This document shows positions 21,494 through 30,064 of a stretch of 35,344 bases of DNA, piece after piece (the first letter of the stretch is position 1; every line of letters starts with the position of its first letter). The position numbers and the translations under genes are program-made. The stretch spans positions 1 through 35,344 of the IMG/VR virus record IMGVR_UViG_3300025108_000182; one strand, given 5' to 3'. Origin of the DNA: a virus. The notes under the pieces were generated by a model, which made no database searches, was not told the DNA's origin, and saw only the letters and a list, made by a program, of their open reading frames with translations.

Positions 21494-21594
21494 TTGACCA
21501 TACGTTGACCATACCCCACCCCCACCCCCCGCGCTGTCATGTGGGACTCCGTGTTACGTGTAGTAATACTAATATGGACAAATGAATTGCTATT

Positions 21595-21624
21595 TTTTGA
21601 AAACCCCCCACCCCTTTTTCAAAA
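21595..21624. other. Inverted repeat abutting the late promoter
   Basis: Perfect 9-bp arms TTTTGAAAA / TTTTCAAAA around a C-rich 12-nt centre, ending 4 bp before the -35 box. It could be an operator for late gene control. Confidence 0.5.
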
Positions 21625-21627
21625 CCC

Positions 21628-21656
21628 TTGATAAAAAATTTTTTGTACTCTATTAT
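21628..21656 (+). promoter_or_regulatory. Late rightward promoter
   Basis: TTGATA (21628-21633), a 17-bp spacer and TATTAT (21651-21656). The -35/spacer boundary carries a perfect A6T6 palindrome, so the DNA is probably bent. The start would be near 21663, about 25 nt before the small terminase ATG. Confidence 0.75.
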
Positions 21657-21687
21657 TACGTTATCGGTTACCAACCTGCGACGTATT

Positions 21688-22284
21688 ATGACAATGAGTG
21701 CCACTCCAGAACTAGGGATACCCCTAGAAGATGAGGTTAAGAAGATACCTCTACCAGAGCGTGCAGCAGCACTGGGCAAAACCGTTGACGAATTAGAGAA
21801 GTACGGTGTTGACCTCGAACCTGACGAGGTAGACAAAGAAGTTGCGGCGACTTTAGCCACAGCATACGCGCAAAACCCTGATAAAACGTCCAATAAAGTC
21901 ACAAATAAACGTGCTGCGGCCCTAACACCCGCGTCTGTGCGCCTAACGAGCAATATTATCGACGAGTTTAACCACTCTGTTGTCGAATCTTCCAAGCAAT
22001 TACGTAATTTGGTGACCAATAAGCTCGTAATTGAGTCCGAAAACCCTGATCCTCGTGTGCGAATGCGTGCACTAGAGCTTTTGGGTAAGATTTCAGACGT
22101 AGGATTGTTCACAGAGAAGTCTGAAGTGACGATCACGCACCAAACCACCGATGACATCAAGGAAAAACTACGTAGCAAGCTAGCAAAACTGGTAAATCCA
22201 GCGCCTGAAATCGAAGATGCGGTAGTTTTAACGCCTGAAGACCTAGATGTAGACGAAGAATTTGGGTTTGACGACGATGAATGA
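21688..22284 (+). CDS. terS: Terminase small subunit (probable)
   Basis: This is the gene directly upstream of the large terminase, overlapping it by 8 bp. The protein is about 198 aa: an N-terminal charged region, a central helical block ('LTPASVRLTSNIIDEFNHSV' and 'RVRMRALELLGKISD') typical of small terminases that recognise packaging sites, and an acidic tail ending EFGFDDDE. The frame is open from 21628, but that lies in the promoter. The ATG at 21688 or the one at 21694 is the likely start. Neither has a clear Shine-Dalgarno. Assignment is by position and length rather than by a signature motif. Confidence 0.75.
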   Translation: MTMSATPELGIPLEDEVKKIPLPERAAALGKTVDELEKYGVDLEPDEVDKEVAATLATAYAQNPDKTSNKVTNKRAAALTPASVRLTSNIIDEFNHSVVESSKQLRNLVTNKLVIESENPDPRVRMRALELLGKISDVGLFTEKSEVTITHQTTDDIKEKLRSKLAKLVNPAPEIEDAVVLTPEDLDVDEEFGFDDDE

Positions 22285-23827
22285 CGGTTTGAACTTCAAC
22301 GAGGCCGATATTGAGGTCATGTTAGCTAACTTAGACGCGTTTAGCACTGAGGAAGTGGCTGAAATTGACCGTATGGTGGACGAACTTCACACGAGAAGCA
22401 CTAATAAAGCCGCGTATGATGACCTCATAGAGTTTTGCAAGCTGATGATGCCTGATTTCATAGTTGGTAAGCACCATCGCATACTGGCTAACATGTTAAT
22501 GGGTATTGAGAAGGGCGATAAGGACCGGGTTTGCGTGAATATACCCCCCAGACACGGCAAATCCCAGCTTGTTTCGATCTTTTACCCTGCGTGGTTCTTG
22601 GGTAGAAACCCGGGCAAGAAGGTTATGATGGTGTCGCACACCACAGACCTAGCGGTAGATTTTGGGCGTAAAGTACGTAACCTGATCGCTACAGATCAGT
22701 ACCGTTCGATATTCCCTACAGTTCAATTAGCACAGGATAGTAAGTCAGCAGGAAGGTGGAATACAAATGTCGGGGGAGAATATTATGCGTGTGGTATTGG
22801 TTCTGCTCTGGCTGGCCGTGGCGCTGACCTACTGTTGGTGGACGATCCACATTCTGAGCAAGATGTAATTAACGGGAACTTTGGTGTATTCGAGAAAGCC
22901 TATGAGTGGTTTACATTCGGTGCTCGTACACGTTTGATGCCCGGAGGTCGTGTAGCAATCATACAAACGCGTTGGCACATGGATGACCTGACAGGTCGTG
23001 TTGTGCGTGACATGACACAGAACGAACGCTCCGATCAGTACGAAGTGGTGGAGTTTCCTGCCATATTAGACGTACGCAACAAGAAAACTAAGAAAGAAGT
23101 GCAGAAACCTCTGTGGCCTGAGTTCTTTGATCTTGAAGCCCTCCTCAGAACCAAAGCGTCAATGCCTACGTTCCAGTGGAATGCACAGTATCAACAGCAA
23201 CCAACCGCAGAAGAAGCAGCTATTGTTAAGCGAGAGTGGTGGCAGGAGTGGACACACGAGACGCCGCCGCCCTGTGAATATATTATCATGTCGCTTGATG
23301 CCGCAGCCGAGAAGCACAACCGTGCAGACTATACAGCGCTTACCACATGGGGTGTTTTCTTGAACGAGGAAACCAATGCTTACAATATTATATTGTTAAA
23401 TAGCATAAAACAGCGTATTGAGTTCCCAGAGCTTAAACAACTCGCAATGGAAGAGTACCAAGATTGGGAACCAGACTCGTTTATTGTGGAGAAGAAAAGT
23501 TCTGGGGTGGCCTTGTATCAAGAGATGCGGCGTATGGGCTTACCTATATCGGAGTATACCCCTCACAGGGGGTCTGGAGATAAAACGGCACGTCTCAACT
23601 CCGTAGCGGACATAATTGCGTCCGAACTTGTATGGGTGCCGCAGACTAGGTGGGCAGAAGAAGTTGTCGAAGAGATTGCAGGATTTCCATTTATGAGTAA
23701 TGATGACCTTGTAGACTCGACAGTTATGGCCCTAATGCGGTTTAGACAGGGAGGATTCATACGCCTACCAACCGATGAACCAGACGAAGAACGGTTCTTC
23801 AAACAGCGCCGAGGCGGATATTATTAG
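22277..23827 (+). CDS. terL: Terminase large subunit (packaging ATPase and nuclease)
   Basis: The protein is about 516 aa from the ATG at 22277. The ATPase domain has a Walker A PPRHGKSQ near 90-97, Walker B 'LLLVDDP' near 185-191, and a 'VMMVSHTTDLA' strand. The C-terminal RNase H-like nuclease shows the acidic sites 'IIMSLDAA', 'IVEKKSSG' and 'DDLVDSTVMAL'. This motor pumps DNA into the prohead and cuts concatemers. The start is the ATG overlapping the small terminase stop; an in-frame start five codons upstream is less likely. Confidence 0.96.
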   Translation: MNDGLNFNEADIEVMLANLDAFSTEEVAEIDRMVDELHTRSTNKAAYDDLIEFCKLMMPDFIVGKHHRILANMLMGIEKGDKDRVCVNIPPRHGKSQLVSIFYPAWFLGRNPGKKVMMVSHTTDLAVDFGRKVRNLIATDQYRSIFPTVQLAQDSKSAGRWNTNVGGEYYACGIGSALAGRGADLLLVDDPHSEQDVINGNFGVFEKAYEWFTFGARTRLMPGGRVAIIQTRWHMDDLTGRVVRDMTQNERSDQYEVVEFPAILDVRNKKTKKEVQKPLWPEFFDLEALLRTKASMPTFQWNAQYQQQPTAEEAAIVKREWWQEWTHETPPPCEYIIMSLDAAAEKHNRADYTALTTWGVFLNEETNAYNIILLNSIKQRIEFPELKQLAMEEYQDWEPDSFIVEKKSSGVALYQEMRRMGLPISEYTPHRGSGDKTARLNSVADIIASELVWVPQTRWAEEVVEEIAGFPFMSNDDLVDSTVMALMRFRQGGFIRLPTDEPDEERFFKQRRGGYY

Positions 23828-23838
23828 GGGATTTAGCT

Positions 23839-26313
23839 ATGGCTATTGAAAAAGGATTATACGCAACCCCAGAGGGTCTTGAGGGCGATCTGGAAGGTGT
23901 GGAAGAGATGGATGTATCTGAGTTGGAGATCGAAATAGTCGATCCTGAGTCGGTTACACTAGCAGACGGCGGCATGGAAATCACCATAATCCCCGGTGAT
24001 GAGCTGGATTTTACCGAATTTGGCATGAATTTAGCTGAAGTTCTGGATGAGTCGCATTTGAATGAACTCTCCAGTGATCTTGTAGGTCAAGTAGGGGCGG
24101 ATATAGAAGGTCGTAAGGACTGGGCAGACACATTTGTCAAAGGATTAGACGTTTTAGGCTTCAAATACGAGGAACGTATGGACCCTTGGGAGGGCGCGTG
24201 TGGTGTAAACTCTACAGTTCTTGCAGAAGCAGCGATCAGATTCCAAGCAGAGGCTATGTCAGAGACATTTCCTGCATCAGGACCAGTAAAAACAAAGATT
24301 CTTGGTGAAGAAACCAAGGAAAAAGAAGAAGCCGCAGGCCGTGTAAAGGCCGACATGAACTACGAACTCACCGAAAACATGGTTGAGTACCGCCCAGAGC
24401 ACGAACGGATGCTCTACAGCCTTGGATTAGCGGGTTCAGCCTTTAAAAAGGTGTATTTTGACCCTAATTTAGGCCGTCAGGCTGCTATTTATATCTCTGC
24501 AGAAGACGTGATTGTGCCTTACGGTGCGTCGAATATTGAGTCTGCAGAGCGTGTAACGCACGTAATGCGTAAGACTAAGAACGAATTGAAGAAGCTACAA
24601 GCTGCAGGGTTCTATAGAGATATAGACCTTGGAGAGCCAGAACCTTACCACACGGACATCGAAGAGAAGAAAGCCGAAGACGGCGGGTATTCGCTTACTA
24701 ATGATGACCGATATGCCATTTATGAGATACACGCTGACCTGTTGATTGATGGGATTGATGATGACGATGGGATCGCTCGTCCGTACGTCGTCACTATAGA
24801 GCGTGGCAGTGGCGAAGTGCTGGCGATCCGTAGAAACTACGAGGAGGGTGACCCACTCACGCTCAAACGACAGCACTTCGTCCACTATGTATATGTGCCG
24901 GGATTCGGGTTTTATGGCCTTGGATTGATCCACATTATCGGTGGATACGCCCGTGCTGGAACTTCCTTGATACGTCAGCTTGTTGATGCTGGTACACTCT
25001 CCAACCTCCCGGGAGGGCTAAAGTCCCGTGGACTACGTATCAAGGGGGACGACTCACCAATCAATCCGGGCGAGTTTAAGGACGTAGACGTGCCGTCAGG
25101 GTCTATCCGTGACAACATCATGCCGCTACCTTACAAAGAGCCTTCACAGACGCTCCTAGCGCTTCTGAACCAGATTACGACTGAAGGTCGCAGATTGGGT
25201 GCGATTAGTGATATGGACATCTCGGACATGTCGGCTAACGCTCCTGTGGGCACTACACTAGCACTCTTGGAACGCACACTTAAACCTATGGCTGCGGTGC
25301 AAGCACGCGTACACTACGCGATGAAGCAGGAGTTTAAGCTACTCAAGGCTATCATGTCAGAGTATGCCCCCACAGAGTACGCGTACGTCCCGTACAGAGG
25401 CGAAGTGACCGCCAAGCGGGCAGACTACCTTATGGTCGATGTGATCCCTGTGAGCGACCCTAACAACTCTACGATGGCTCAACGGGTTGTGCAGTACCAA
25501 ACAGTGCTCCAGATGGCCGCACAGGCTCCACAGATATATGACTTACCACAACTACACAGACAGATGATAGAAGTGTTAGGTGTGAAGAACGCAGACAAGC
25601 TCGTACCTACAAAGGACGATGCGAAGCCTACAGACCCTATCAGCGAGAACATGGACGCGTTGGTCGGCAAGCCGATGAGGGCGTTTATCTACCAAGACCA
25701 CGAAGCTCACATCGCTACGCATACATCGTTTATGCAAGACCCGATGATGGCGCAAATGATCGGGCAAAACCCGCAGGCAAAACAGATTATGGCGTCTCTA
25801 CAGGCGCATATTGCCGAACACCTTGGCTTCGCCTATCGCCAGAAGATAGAAGAGAAGCTAGGCGCACCACTACCCGCTCCGAACGAGGAGCTGCCAGAGG
25901 ATATGGAAGTACAACTGTCACGTCTAGTAGCAGACGCAGGCAAGCAACTTACGCAGGCAAACCAGCAGCAAGCCGCGCAGCAAAAAGCTCAACAGCAGCA
26001 ACAAGACCCTATTATTCAGATGAAACAGGCAGAACTGCAGATCAAGCAGTCAGAAGAGCAGCGTAAAGCCCAGAAAGACCAAGCCGACTCACAAGTTAAA
26101 CAAGCTGAATTGAAGCAGAAACAGCAGAAAATGATGATTGATGCTAAGATAGCTTCGGAGCAGATCAACGTGGAGAAGGCAGAGTTAGCTATAGATGCCA
26201 AACGTCAAGGCGTCAAAGATGCTACAGCGAAACGTATAGAGGACAACAAGGTTGACCTTGAGCTTGCTCGCATGGCGCAGAACGCAAACAAAAACCCTAA
26301 AAAGGAGTCATAA
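23839..26313 (+). CDS. Portal protein, P22-like, long form
   Basis: The protein is 824 aa, longer than the roughly 725 aa of P22. An acidic N-terminal ~70 residues is followed by a portal core ('WADTFVKGLDVLGFKYEER', 'DPWEGACGVNSTVLAEA', 'ISAEDVIVPYGASNIESAERVTH', split here in parts). The C-terminal ~130 residues are a Gln/Lys-rich coiled coil (QQQAAQQKAQQQQQDP...), comparable to the barrel helix of long portals. The dodecameric portal is the DNA gate and the docking site for the terminase and neck. It is placed right after the large terminase with an 11-bp gap. A frame-specific AGGGGATTTAGCT precedes the ATG. Confidence 0.92.
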   Translation: MAIEKGLYATPEGLEGDLEGVEEMDVSELEIEIVDPESVTLADGGMEITIIPGDELDFTEFGMNLAEVLDESHLNELSSDLVGQVGADIEGRKDWADTFVKGLDVLGFKYEERMDPWEGACGVNSTVLAEAAIRFQAEAMSETFPASGPVKTKILGEETKEKEEAAGRVKADMNYELTENMVEYRPEHERMLYSLGLAGSAFKKVYFDPNLGRQAAIYISAEDVIVPYGASNIESAERVTHVMRKTKNELKKLQAAGFYRDIDLGEPEPYHTDIEEKKAEDGGYSLTNDDRYAIYEIHADLLIDGIDDDDGIARPYVVTIERGSGEVLAIRRNYEEGDPLTLKRQHFVHYVYVPGFGFYGLGLIHIIGGYARAGTSLIRQLVDAGTLSNLPGGLKSRGLRIKGDDSPINPGEFKDVDVPSGSIRDNIMPLPYKEPSQTLLALLNQITTEGRRLGAISDMDISDMSANAPVGTTLALLERTLKPMAAVQARVHYAMKQEFKLLKAIMSEYAPTEYAYVPYRGEVTAKRADYLMVDVIPVSDPNNSTMAQRVVQYQTVLQMAAQAPQIYDLPQLHRQMIEVLGVKNADKLVPTKDDAKPTDPISENMDALVGKPMRAFIYQDHEAHIATHTSFMQDPMMAQMIGQNPQAKQIMASLQAHIAEHLGFAYRQKIEEKLGAPLPAPNEELPEDMEVQLSRLVADAGKQLTQANQQQAAQQKAQQQQQDPIIQMKQAELQIKQSEEQRKAQKDQADSQVKQAELKQKQQKMMIDAKIASEQINVEKAELAIDAKRQGVKDATAKRIEDNKVDLELARMAQNANKNPKKES

Positions 26314-26319
26314 CATACA

Positions 26320-26517
26320 ATGGCAAAAACCGTCTTTGACGTGCTGAAAGATAAAATCGACGGGGATATCTCGTCTGCACAGAGTTTCTTAACCGCGGGG
26401 TCACCTAAAGACTATGCGGAATTTAGAGAGGTTGTTGGCTTAATTCGAGGTCTCGGAGCCAGCAAGTCTTACATTGAAGACCTTGCGAAAAACTATATGG
26501 ATGACGATAATGACTGA
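26320..26517 (+). CDS. Small conserved phage protein, 65 aa
   Basis: The protein (MAKTVFDVLKDKIDGDISSA... to KNYMDDDND) is helical with a 'FREVVGLIRGLGASKSYIED' core and an acidic end. I recall short proteins with this pattern between portal and scaffold genes in marine phages. The function is unknown; a head assembly role is guessed from position. GGAG lies upstream, though at a long distance. Confidence 0.75.
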   Translation: MAKTVFDVLKDKIDGDISSAQSFLTAGSPKDYAEFREVVGLIRGLGASKSYIEDLAKNYMDDDND

Positions 26518-26884
26518 AGAACCAGTTAAAATCAGCGACGCTGAATTGGAGTTACAACTCCCAAAACCCGTAGGCTACCGCGTACTCGTAGCGCTACCAC
26601 AACCAGAAGAAACCATATCAGGTACTTCTATCATCAAGACAGACACTGCTAAAACTCAAGATCACATTATGTCTATTATTGGACTTGTTGTGGACATGGG
26701 GTCAGCCGCATACGGAGACAAAGAGCGTTTCCCTGACGGACCGTGGTGTAAAGAAGGTGACTTTGTGATGTTCCGAATGAACTCGGGCACAAGGTTCACT
26801 ATTGGTGGTATAGAATATCGGTTGATGAATGACGACTCTATTGAGGCAGTCGTTACTGACCCAACCGGAATACAGAGGGCATAA
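26510..26884 (+). CDS. GroES-like co-chaperonin, 124 aa
   Basis: The preferred start is the ATG at 26510, overlapping the stop of the 65-aa gene. The protein shows the GroES fold pattern: 'KPVGYRVLVALPQPEET' at the start, a mobile-loop region around 'ISGTSIIKTDTAKTQ', 'GLVVDMGSAAYGD', 'KEGDFVMFRMNSGT' and 'IEYRLMNDDSIEAVV'. As with T4 gp31, such proteins can replace host GroES to help GroEL fold the phage capsid protein. Its place just before scaffold and capsid fits. It is longer than typical GroES (about 97 aa), with additions at both ends. Confidence 0.85.
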   Translation: MTEEPVKISDAELELQLPKPVGYRVLVALPQPEETISGTSIIKTDTAKTQDHIMSIIGLVVDMGSAAYGDKERFPDGPWCKEGDFVMFRMNSGTRFTIGGIEYRLMNDDSIEAVVTDPTGIQRA

Positions 26885-26886
26885 AT

Positions 26887-27918
26887 ATGGCATTTCAAAA
26901 AGTAGAATTTGAGTTTCCTGAAGATGAAACCGACAACGCAATGGCTATTGAGGAGACGAGTGCAGTTGAAATCGACATTACTGGCAAGAAAACTGCAGAA
27001 GACTTTGCAGCAGATGGAGCCGATGCTCCTGAAGTTGAAAGTGAAGCGGATACTGATGATAACGACGTTGAGATTGAAGTGGTCGATGACACGCCGAAAG
27101 CTGATCGTAACCGCAAAGCGTCTGATCCGCCAGCCGATGTTACAGATGACGAGCTGGAGGACTATTCTGATAAAGTCCGTAAGCGAATCCAACATTTTAG
27201 CAAGGGTTACCATGACGAGCGTAGAGCTAAAGAAGAAGCTGTACGGCAAAGTCAGGAGCTTGAACGTGTCACTCAACAGCTTATGGAAGAAAACAAAAAG
27301 CTAAAGGGTAATGTAAACAAGAACCAAACGGCGTTACTCGAGCAGGCTAAGAAGAATGCTTCCATTGAAACAGAGGCAGCTAAACGAAGCTATAAGGAAG
27401 CGTATGAATCAGGTGATTCCGATGCTGTCTTAGAAGCGCAAGAAAAGCTAACAAATGCTAAGTTAAAGTCCGAAAGACTAGCAAACTTCAAAATACCTGC
27501 TTTACAGGAAACACAAACCCCTGTACAACAGGAAGTAGAACAGACCGCCCCGGCAGTACAAGTCGATGATCGGGCCGCAGATTGGCAAAAGAACAATTCG
27601 TGGTTTGGTAGCGATGATGAGATGACAAGTTTAGCGCTGGGGTTGCATAATAAACTTGTCAAACAGGGCGTAAGCCCGCAAAGCGATGAATACTACGAGA
27701 CGATTGACTCTCGTATGCGTCAGGTCTTCCCAGATAACTTTGAGGAGATCGAACCGAAGCGAAAGAAGACCCAAGTGGTTGCTCCCGCAACGCGGAGCAC
27801 AGCACCTAAGAAAGTTACGTTGACACGTACTCAGGTTCAAATCGCTAAACGGTTGGGGCTAACGCCCGAACAATACGCCAAACAGGTTGCAATAGATATG
27901 AGGAAACAAAATGGCTGA
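26887..27918 (+). CDS. Capsid scaffolding protein (probable)
   Basis: The protein is 343 aa. The N-terminal ~100 residues are strongly acidic and low in complexity (many Asp/Glu/Thr). A long charged coiled coil spans about 100-200, and the C-terminus is basic with 'LTRTQVQIAKRLGLTPEQYA'. This layout, plus its place between portal and capsid genes, is typical of scaffolding proteins, whose basic end binds coat protein. There is no sequence motif that proves it. Confidence 0.8.
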   Translation: MAFQKVEFEFPEDETDNAMAIEETSAVEIDITGKKTAEDFAADGADAPEVESEADTDDNDVEIEVVDDTPKADRNRKASDPPADVTDDELEDYSDKVRKRIQHFSKGYHDERRAKEEAVRQSQELERVTQQLMEENKKLKGNVNKNQTALLEQAKKNASIETEAAKRSYKEAYESGDSDAVLEAQEKLTNAKLKSERLANFKIPALQETQTPVQQEVEQTAPAVQVDDRAADWQKNNSWFGSDDEMTSLALGLHNKLVKQGVSPQSDEYYETIDSRMRQVFPDNFEEIEPKRKKTQVVAPATRSTAPKKVTLTRTQVQIAKRLGLTPEQYAKQVAIDMRKQNG

Positions 27919-28360
27919 GAATCGGATTAACCGTGAACTAGAAACCCGCGAACGTACAGTTCGTAAAAAGGCTTGGCAGCGCCCAGAGGTGTTACCATCT
28001 CCTAATCCCGAGCCGGGATATAACTTTCACTGGGTACGCGTTAGTACGCAGGGTCAGGTTGACGCCACCAATGTTTCTTCAAAACTTCGAGAAGGTTGGG
28101 AGCCAGTAAAAGCGTCGGATCATCCAGAAATTACCATTGTTGCTATTGAGCAAGAACGCTTTAAAGACAATGTAGTTATCGGTGGTTTGATGTTGTGTAA
28201 GGCTCCAGTCGAAATGATTGAAGAACGAAACGCCTATTATAACGATCAGGCACAAGCTCAGATGTCATCTGTAGACAACAACTTTATGAGAGAAAATGAT
28301 CCTCGTATGCCGTTGTTTAATGAACGGAAGACGAAGGTTACTTTCGGTAAAGGAACTTAA
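27911..28360 (+). CDS. Conserved head-region protein, 149 aa
   Basis: It overlaps the scaffold gene by 8 bp. The basic N-terminus (RELETRERTVRKKAW) is followed by a beta-rich middle ('YNFHWVRVSTQGQVDATNV', 'VVIGGLMLCKAPVEMIEERN') and ends 'ERKTKVTFGKGT'. Similar proteins stand before the capsid gene in many marine phages. It is probably a minor head or scaffold-associated protein. Function unknown. Confidence 0.72.
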   Translation: MAENRINRELETRERTVRKKAWQRPEVLPSPNPEPGYNFHWVRVSTQGQVDATNVSSKLREGWEPVKASDHPEITIVAIEQERFKDNVVIGGLMLCKAPVEMIEERNAYYNDQAQAQMSSVDNNFMRENDPRMPLFNERKTKVTFGKGT

Positions 28361-28375
28361 ACTTAGGAGCTTTAG

Positions 28376-28972
28376 ATGGCTTATCCTTCTGTTAGCGGGC
28401 CTTATGGCCTGATTCCAGTAAAATTACTAAGCGGCACTCCCTTCGTTGGGGGCGTATATCGTCAAATGAATATTGCCAGTGGTTACGCTACTAGCATTTT
28501 CTTTGGTGACGCCGTTAAAGTGGTTACTGGAGGCACCGTTGAGCGTGATACGTTCGACGCTGCAATGACACCTGTTGGTGTTTTCATGGGTTGTAAATAC
28601 ACTGATCCAAACTTGGGTTATGAATTATACAGTCAATCTTACCCTGCGGGCACAGTTGCAAGCGACATTCAGGCTTACGTAGCAGATGCTACTGACCTGT
28701 TGTTCAAAGCCGCTGTTGTTTCTTCGGGTACAACTATTGGTGATTTAGCACAAACTGATATCGGTGCGAACGTAGCAGGCGTAGACAACACAGGGGACTC
28801 GACTTCGGGTAACTCGCGTGGCGCTATTTCTGACACATCAGCGACAACAGCAACGTTGCCGTTCCGCATCATCGGTTTGGTTGAAGAGACCAAAAACTCA
28901 AGTGGTGGTTACACTGAAGCCTACGTTAAATGGAACGCAGGTCACCAGTATAACAACACCACTGGCGTATAA
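28376..28972 (+). CDS. Structural protein, possible capsid decoration, 198 aa
   Basis: The N-terminus MAYPSVSGPYGLIPVKLLSG resembles, from memory, small structural proteins beside capsid genes in marine phages. The protein is rich in Gly, Ser, Thr and Ala, beta-like, with no catalytic motif and no membrane segment. It has a Shine-Dalgarno TAGGAGC. It sits directly before the major capsid protein, which suggests a capsid decoration or cement role, though a minor virion protein is equally possible. Confidence 0.72.
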   Translation: MAYPSVSGPYGLIPVKLLSGTPFVGGVYRQMNIASGYATSIFFGDAVKVVTGGTVERDTFDAAMTPVGVFMGCKYTDPNLGYELYSQSYPAGTVASDIQAYVADATDLLFKAAVVSSGTTIGDLAQTDIGANVAGVDNTGDSTSGNSRGAISDTSATTATLPFRIIGLVEETKNSSGGYTEAYVKWNAGHQYNNTTGV

Positions 28973-28984
28973 GGAGATTAAATA

Positions 28985-29893
28985 ATGGCTATTTCACGCG
29001 CCCAGCTACTTAAAGAGCTGCTCCCCGGCCTGAACGCATTGTTCGGAATGGAATACGCAAAATATGGCGAAGAACACGCTGAAATCTTTGAAACTGAATC
29101 GTCAGATCGGTCTTTTGAAGAGGAAACTAAACTATCCGGTTTCTCAGCAGCGCCAGTTAAAGGTGAAGGTTCTGCGATTGAGTATGACAATGCTCAAGAA
29201 GCATGGACTGCACGCTACACACACGAAACAGTTGCAATGGGTTTCTCAATTACTGAGGAAGCTATCGAGGATAACTTGTATGACTCATTGTCATCTCGTT
29301 ATACTAAAGCACTGGCTCGTGCGATGGCGTACACGAAGCAAGTTAAGGCTGCAGCAATCCTTAACAACGCCTTCGCCGCAGGCACCACATATGGTGACGG
29401 TAAATCCTTGTGTGCTACCGATCATCCATTAGTATCTGGTGGATCAAACTCCAACACGCCAGCAGTAGCGGCTGACCTCAACGAGACATCTCTTGAAGCA
29501 GCAGTTATTCAGATCGCAGGTTGGACAGACGAACGTGGTTTGCTTATTGCATCACAGCCACGTAAGTTGATTATCCCACCAGCACTACAGTTCGTGGCAA
29601 CTCGTCTCCTAGAGACAGAAGGTCGTGTCGGTACTGCCGATAACGATTTGAACGCACTACGCAATAACGGGTCAATCCCTGAAGGCTATGCGGTCAACCA
29701 CTATCTGACAGACACTAATGCGTGGTTCTTGATGACTGACGTACCAAATGGTCTGAAGCACTTCACTCGTGCGCCTATGGCGACTTCGATGGATGCTGAT
29801 TTCGATACAGGCAATAGCCGCTACAAAGCCCGTGAGCGTTACAGCTTCGGTGTATCTGACCCATTAGGTATCTTTGGTTCGCCCGGAGCGTAA
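28985..29893 (+). CDS. Major capsid protein, Mu gpT-like HK97 fold
   Basis: The protein is 302 aa. The pattern 'MGFSITEEAIEDNLYDSL', 'YTKALARAMAYTKQVKAAAI' and 'GKSLCATDHPLVSGGSNSN' matches Mu gpT-type coat proteins. 'RYSFGVSDPLGIFGSPGA' closes it. It is expected to form the icosahedral shell. The gene has AAGGAGATTAAATA before its ATG and is followed by a strong terminator, as expected for the most highly expressed late gene. There is no separate protease gene visible and no obvious cleaved delta domain. Confidence 0.9.
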   Translation: MAISRAQLLKELLPGLNALFGMEYAKYGEEHAEIFETESSDRSFEEETKLSGFSAAPVKGEGSAIEYDNAQEAWTARYTHETVAMGFSITEEAIEDNLYDSLSSRYTKALARAMAYTKQVKAAAILNNAFAAGTTYGDGKSLCATDHPLVSGGSNSNTPAVAADLNETSLEAAVIQIAGWTDERGLLIASQPRKLIIPPALQFVATRLLETEGRVGTADNDLNALRNNGSIPEGYAVNHYLTDTNAWFLMTDVPNGLKHFTRAPMATSMDADFDTGNSRYKARERYSFGVSDPLGIFGSPGA

Positions 29894-29915
29894 GCAGGTC
29901 ACATAGACTAAGTTA

Positions 29916-29944
29916 GGGGCTACTTCGGTGGCCCCTTTCTTTTT
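29916..29944 (+). terminator. Terminator after the capsid gene
   Basis: GGGGCTAC-TTCG-GTGGCCCC (8-bp stem with one G-T pair, UUCG loop) followed by TTTCTTTTT. Confidence 0.92.
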
Positions 29945-29945
29945 G

Positions 29946-29975
29946 TTGACATATCACGTTATATGGTGGTAGATT
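29946..29975 (+). promoter_or_regulatory. Rightward promoter for the neck/tail block
   Basis: TTGACA (29946-29951), an 18-bp spacer and TAGATT (29970-29975) with TG one base upstream (extended -10). It lies immediately after the capsid terminator and should restart transcription. Confidence 0.7.
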
Positions 29976-29984
29976 GTTAATAAT

Positions 29985-30056
29985 CGGGAACATCCCGTGA
30001 ATCTGACAGGCCCGACTGACGACATGCAGACAGATTCACTTAACTCGCATGTGAGG
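29985..30056 (+). promoter_or_regulatory. Structured 5' leader with possible pseudoknot
   Basis: Hairpin 1 is CGGGA-ACA-TCCCG (29985-29997). Hairpin 2 is TGAATCTG/CAGATTCA (29998-30005 with 30031-30038), perfect over 8 bp. In its loop ACATGC (30022-30027) can pair with GCATGT (30047-30052), which ends right at the GAGG ribosome site (30053-30056). This makes an H-type pseudoknot next to the Shine-Dalgarno. No known riboswitch family is recognised. Confidence 0.55.
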
Positions 30057-30064
30057 ATATATTC

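Larger units (their letters stand above)
21340..21687. other. Divergent intergenic region between early and late blocks
   Basis: No gene is seen. It holds palindrome copy 10, a tandem TTGACCATAC pair (21495-21515 area), a C-rich run (G-rich on the minus strand, 21514-21530), an inverted repeat next to the late promoter and the late promoter itself. A weak leftward promoter (TTGTGT, 17 bp, CATAAA) may serve the 179-aa gene. Confidence 0.6.

Noticed and set aside
21514-21530. G-quadruplex on the minus strand
   Set aside because: The G-run pattern has only three separate runs (6, 5 and 4). A stable three-tetrad quadruplex would need splitting the longest run without a loop.
21537-22178. 213-aa leftward open frame opposite the small terminase
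   Set aside because: Ser/Arg-rich shadow of a coding gene, with no ribosome site. The rightward frame fits the terminase context.
26662-27276. 204-aa leftward open frame opposite the GroES-like and scaffold genes
   Set aside because: It runs against two clear genes and has a shadow-like, hydrophobic composition.
30016-30022. CTGACGA resembling the hammerhead ribozyme core
   Set aside because: The required GAAA after stem II and the cleavage-site arrangement are absent, so a hammerhead is not supported.
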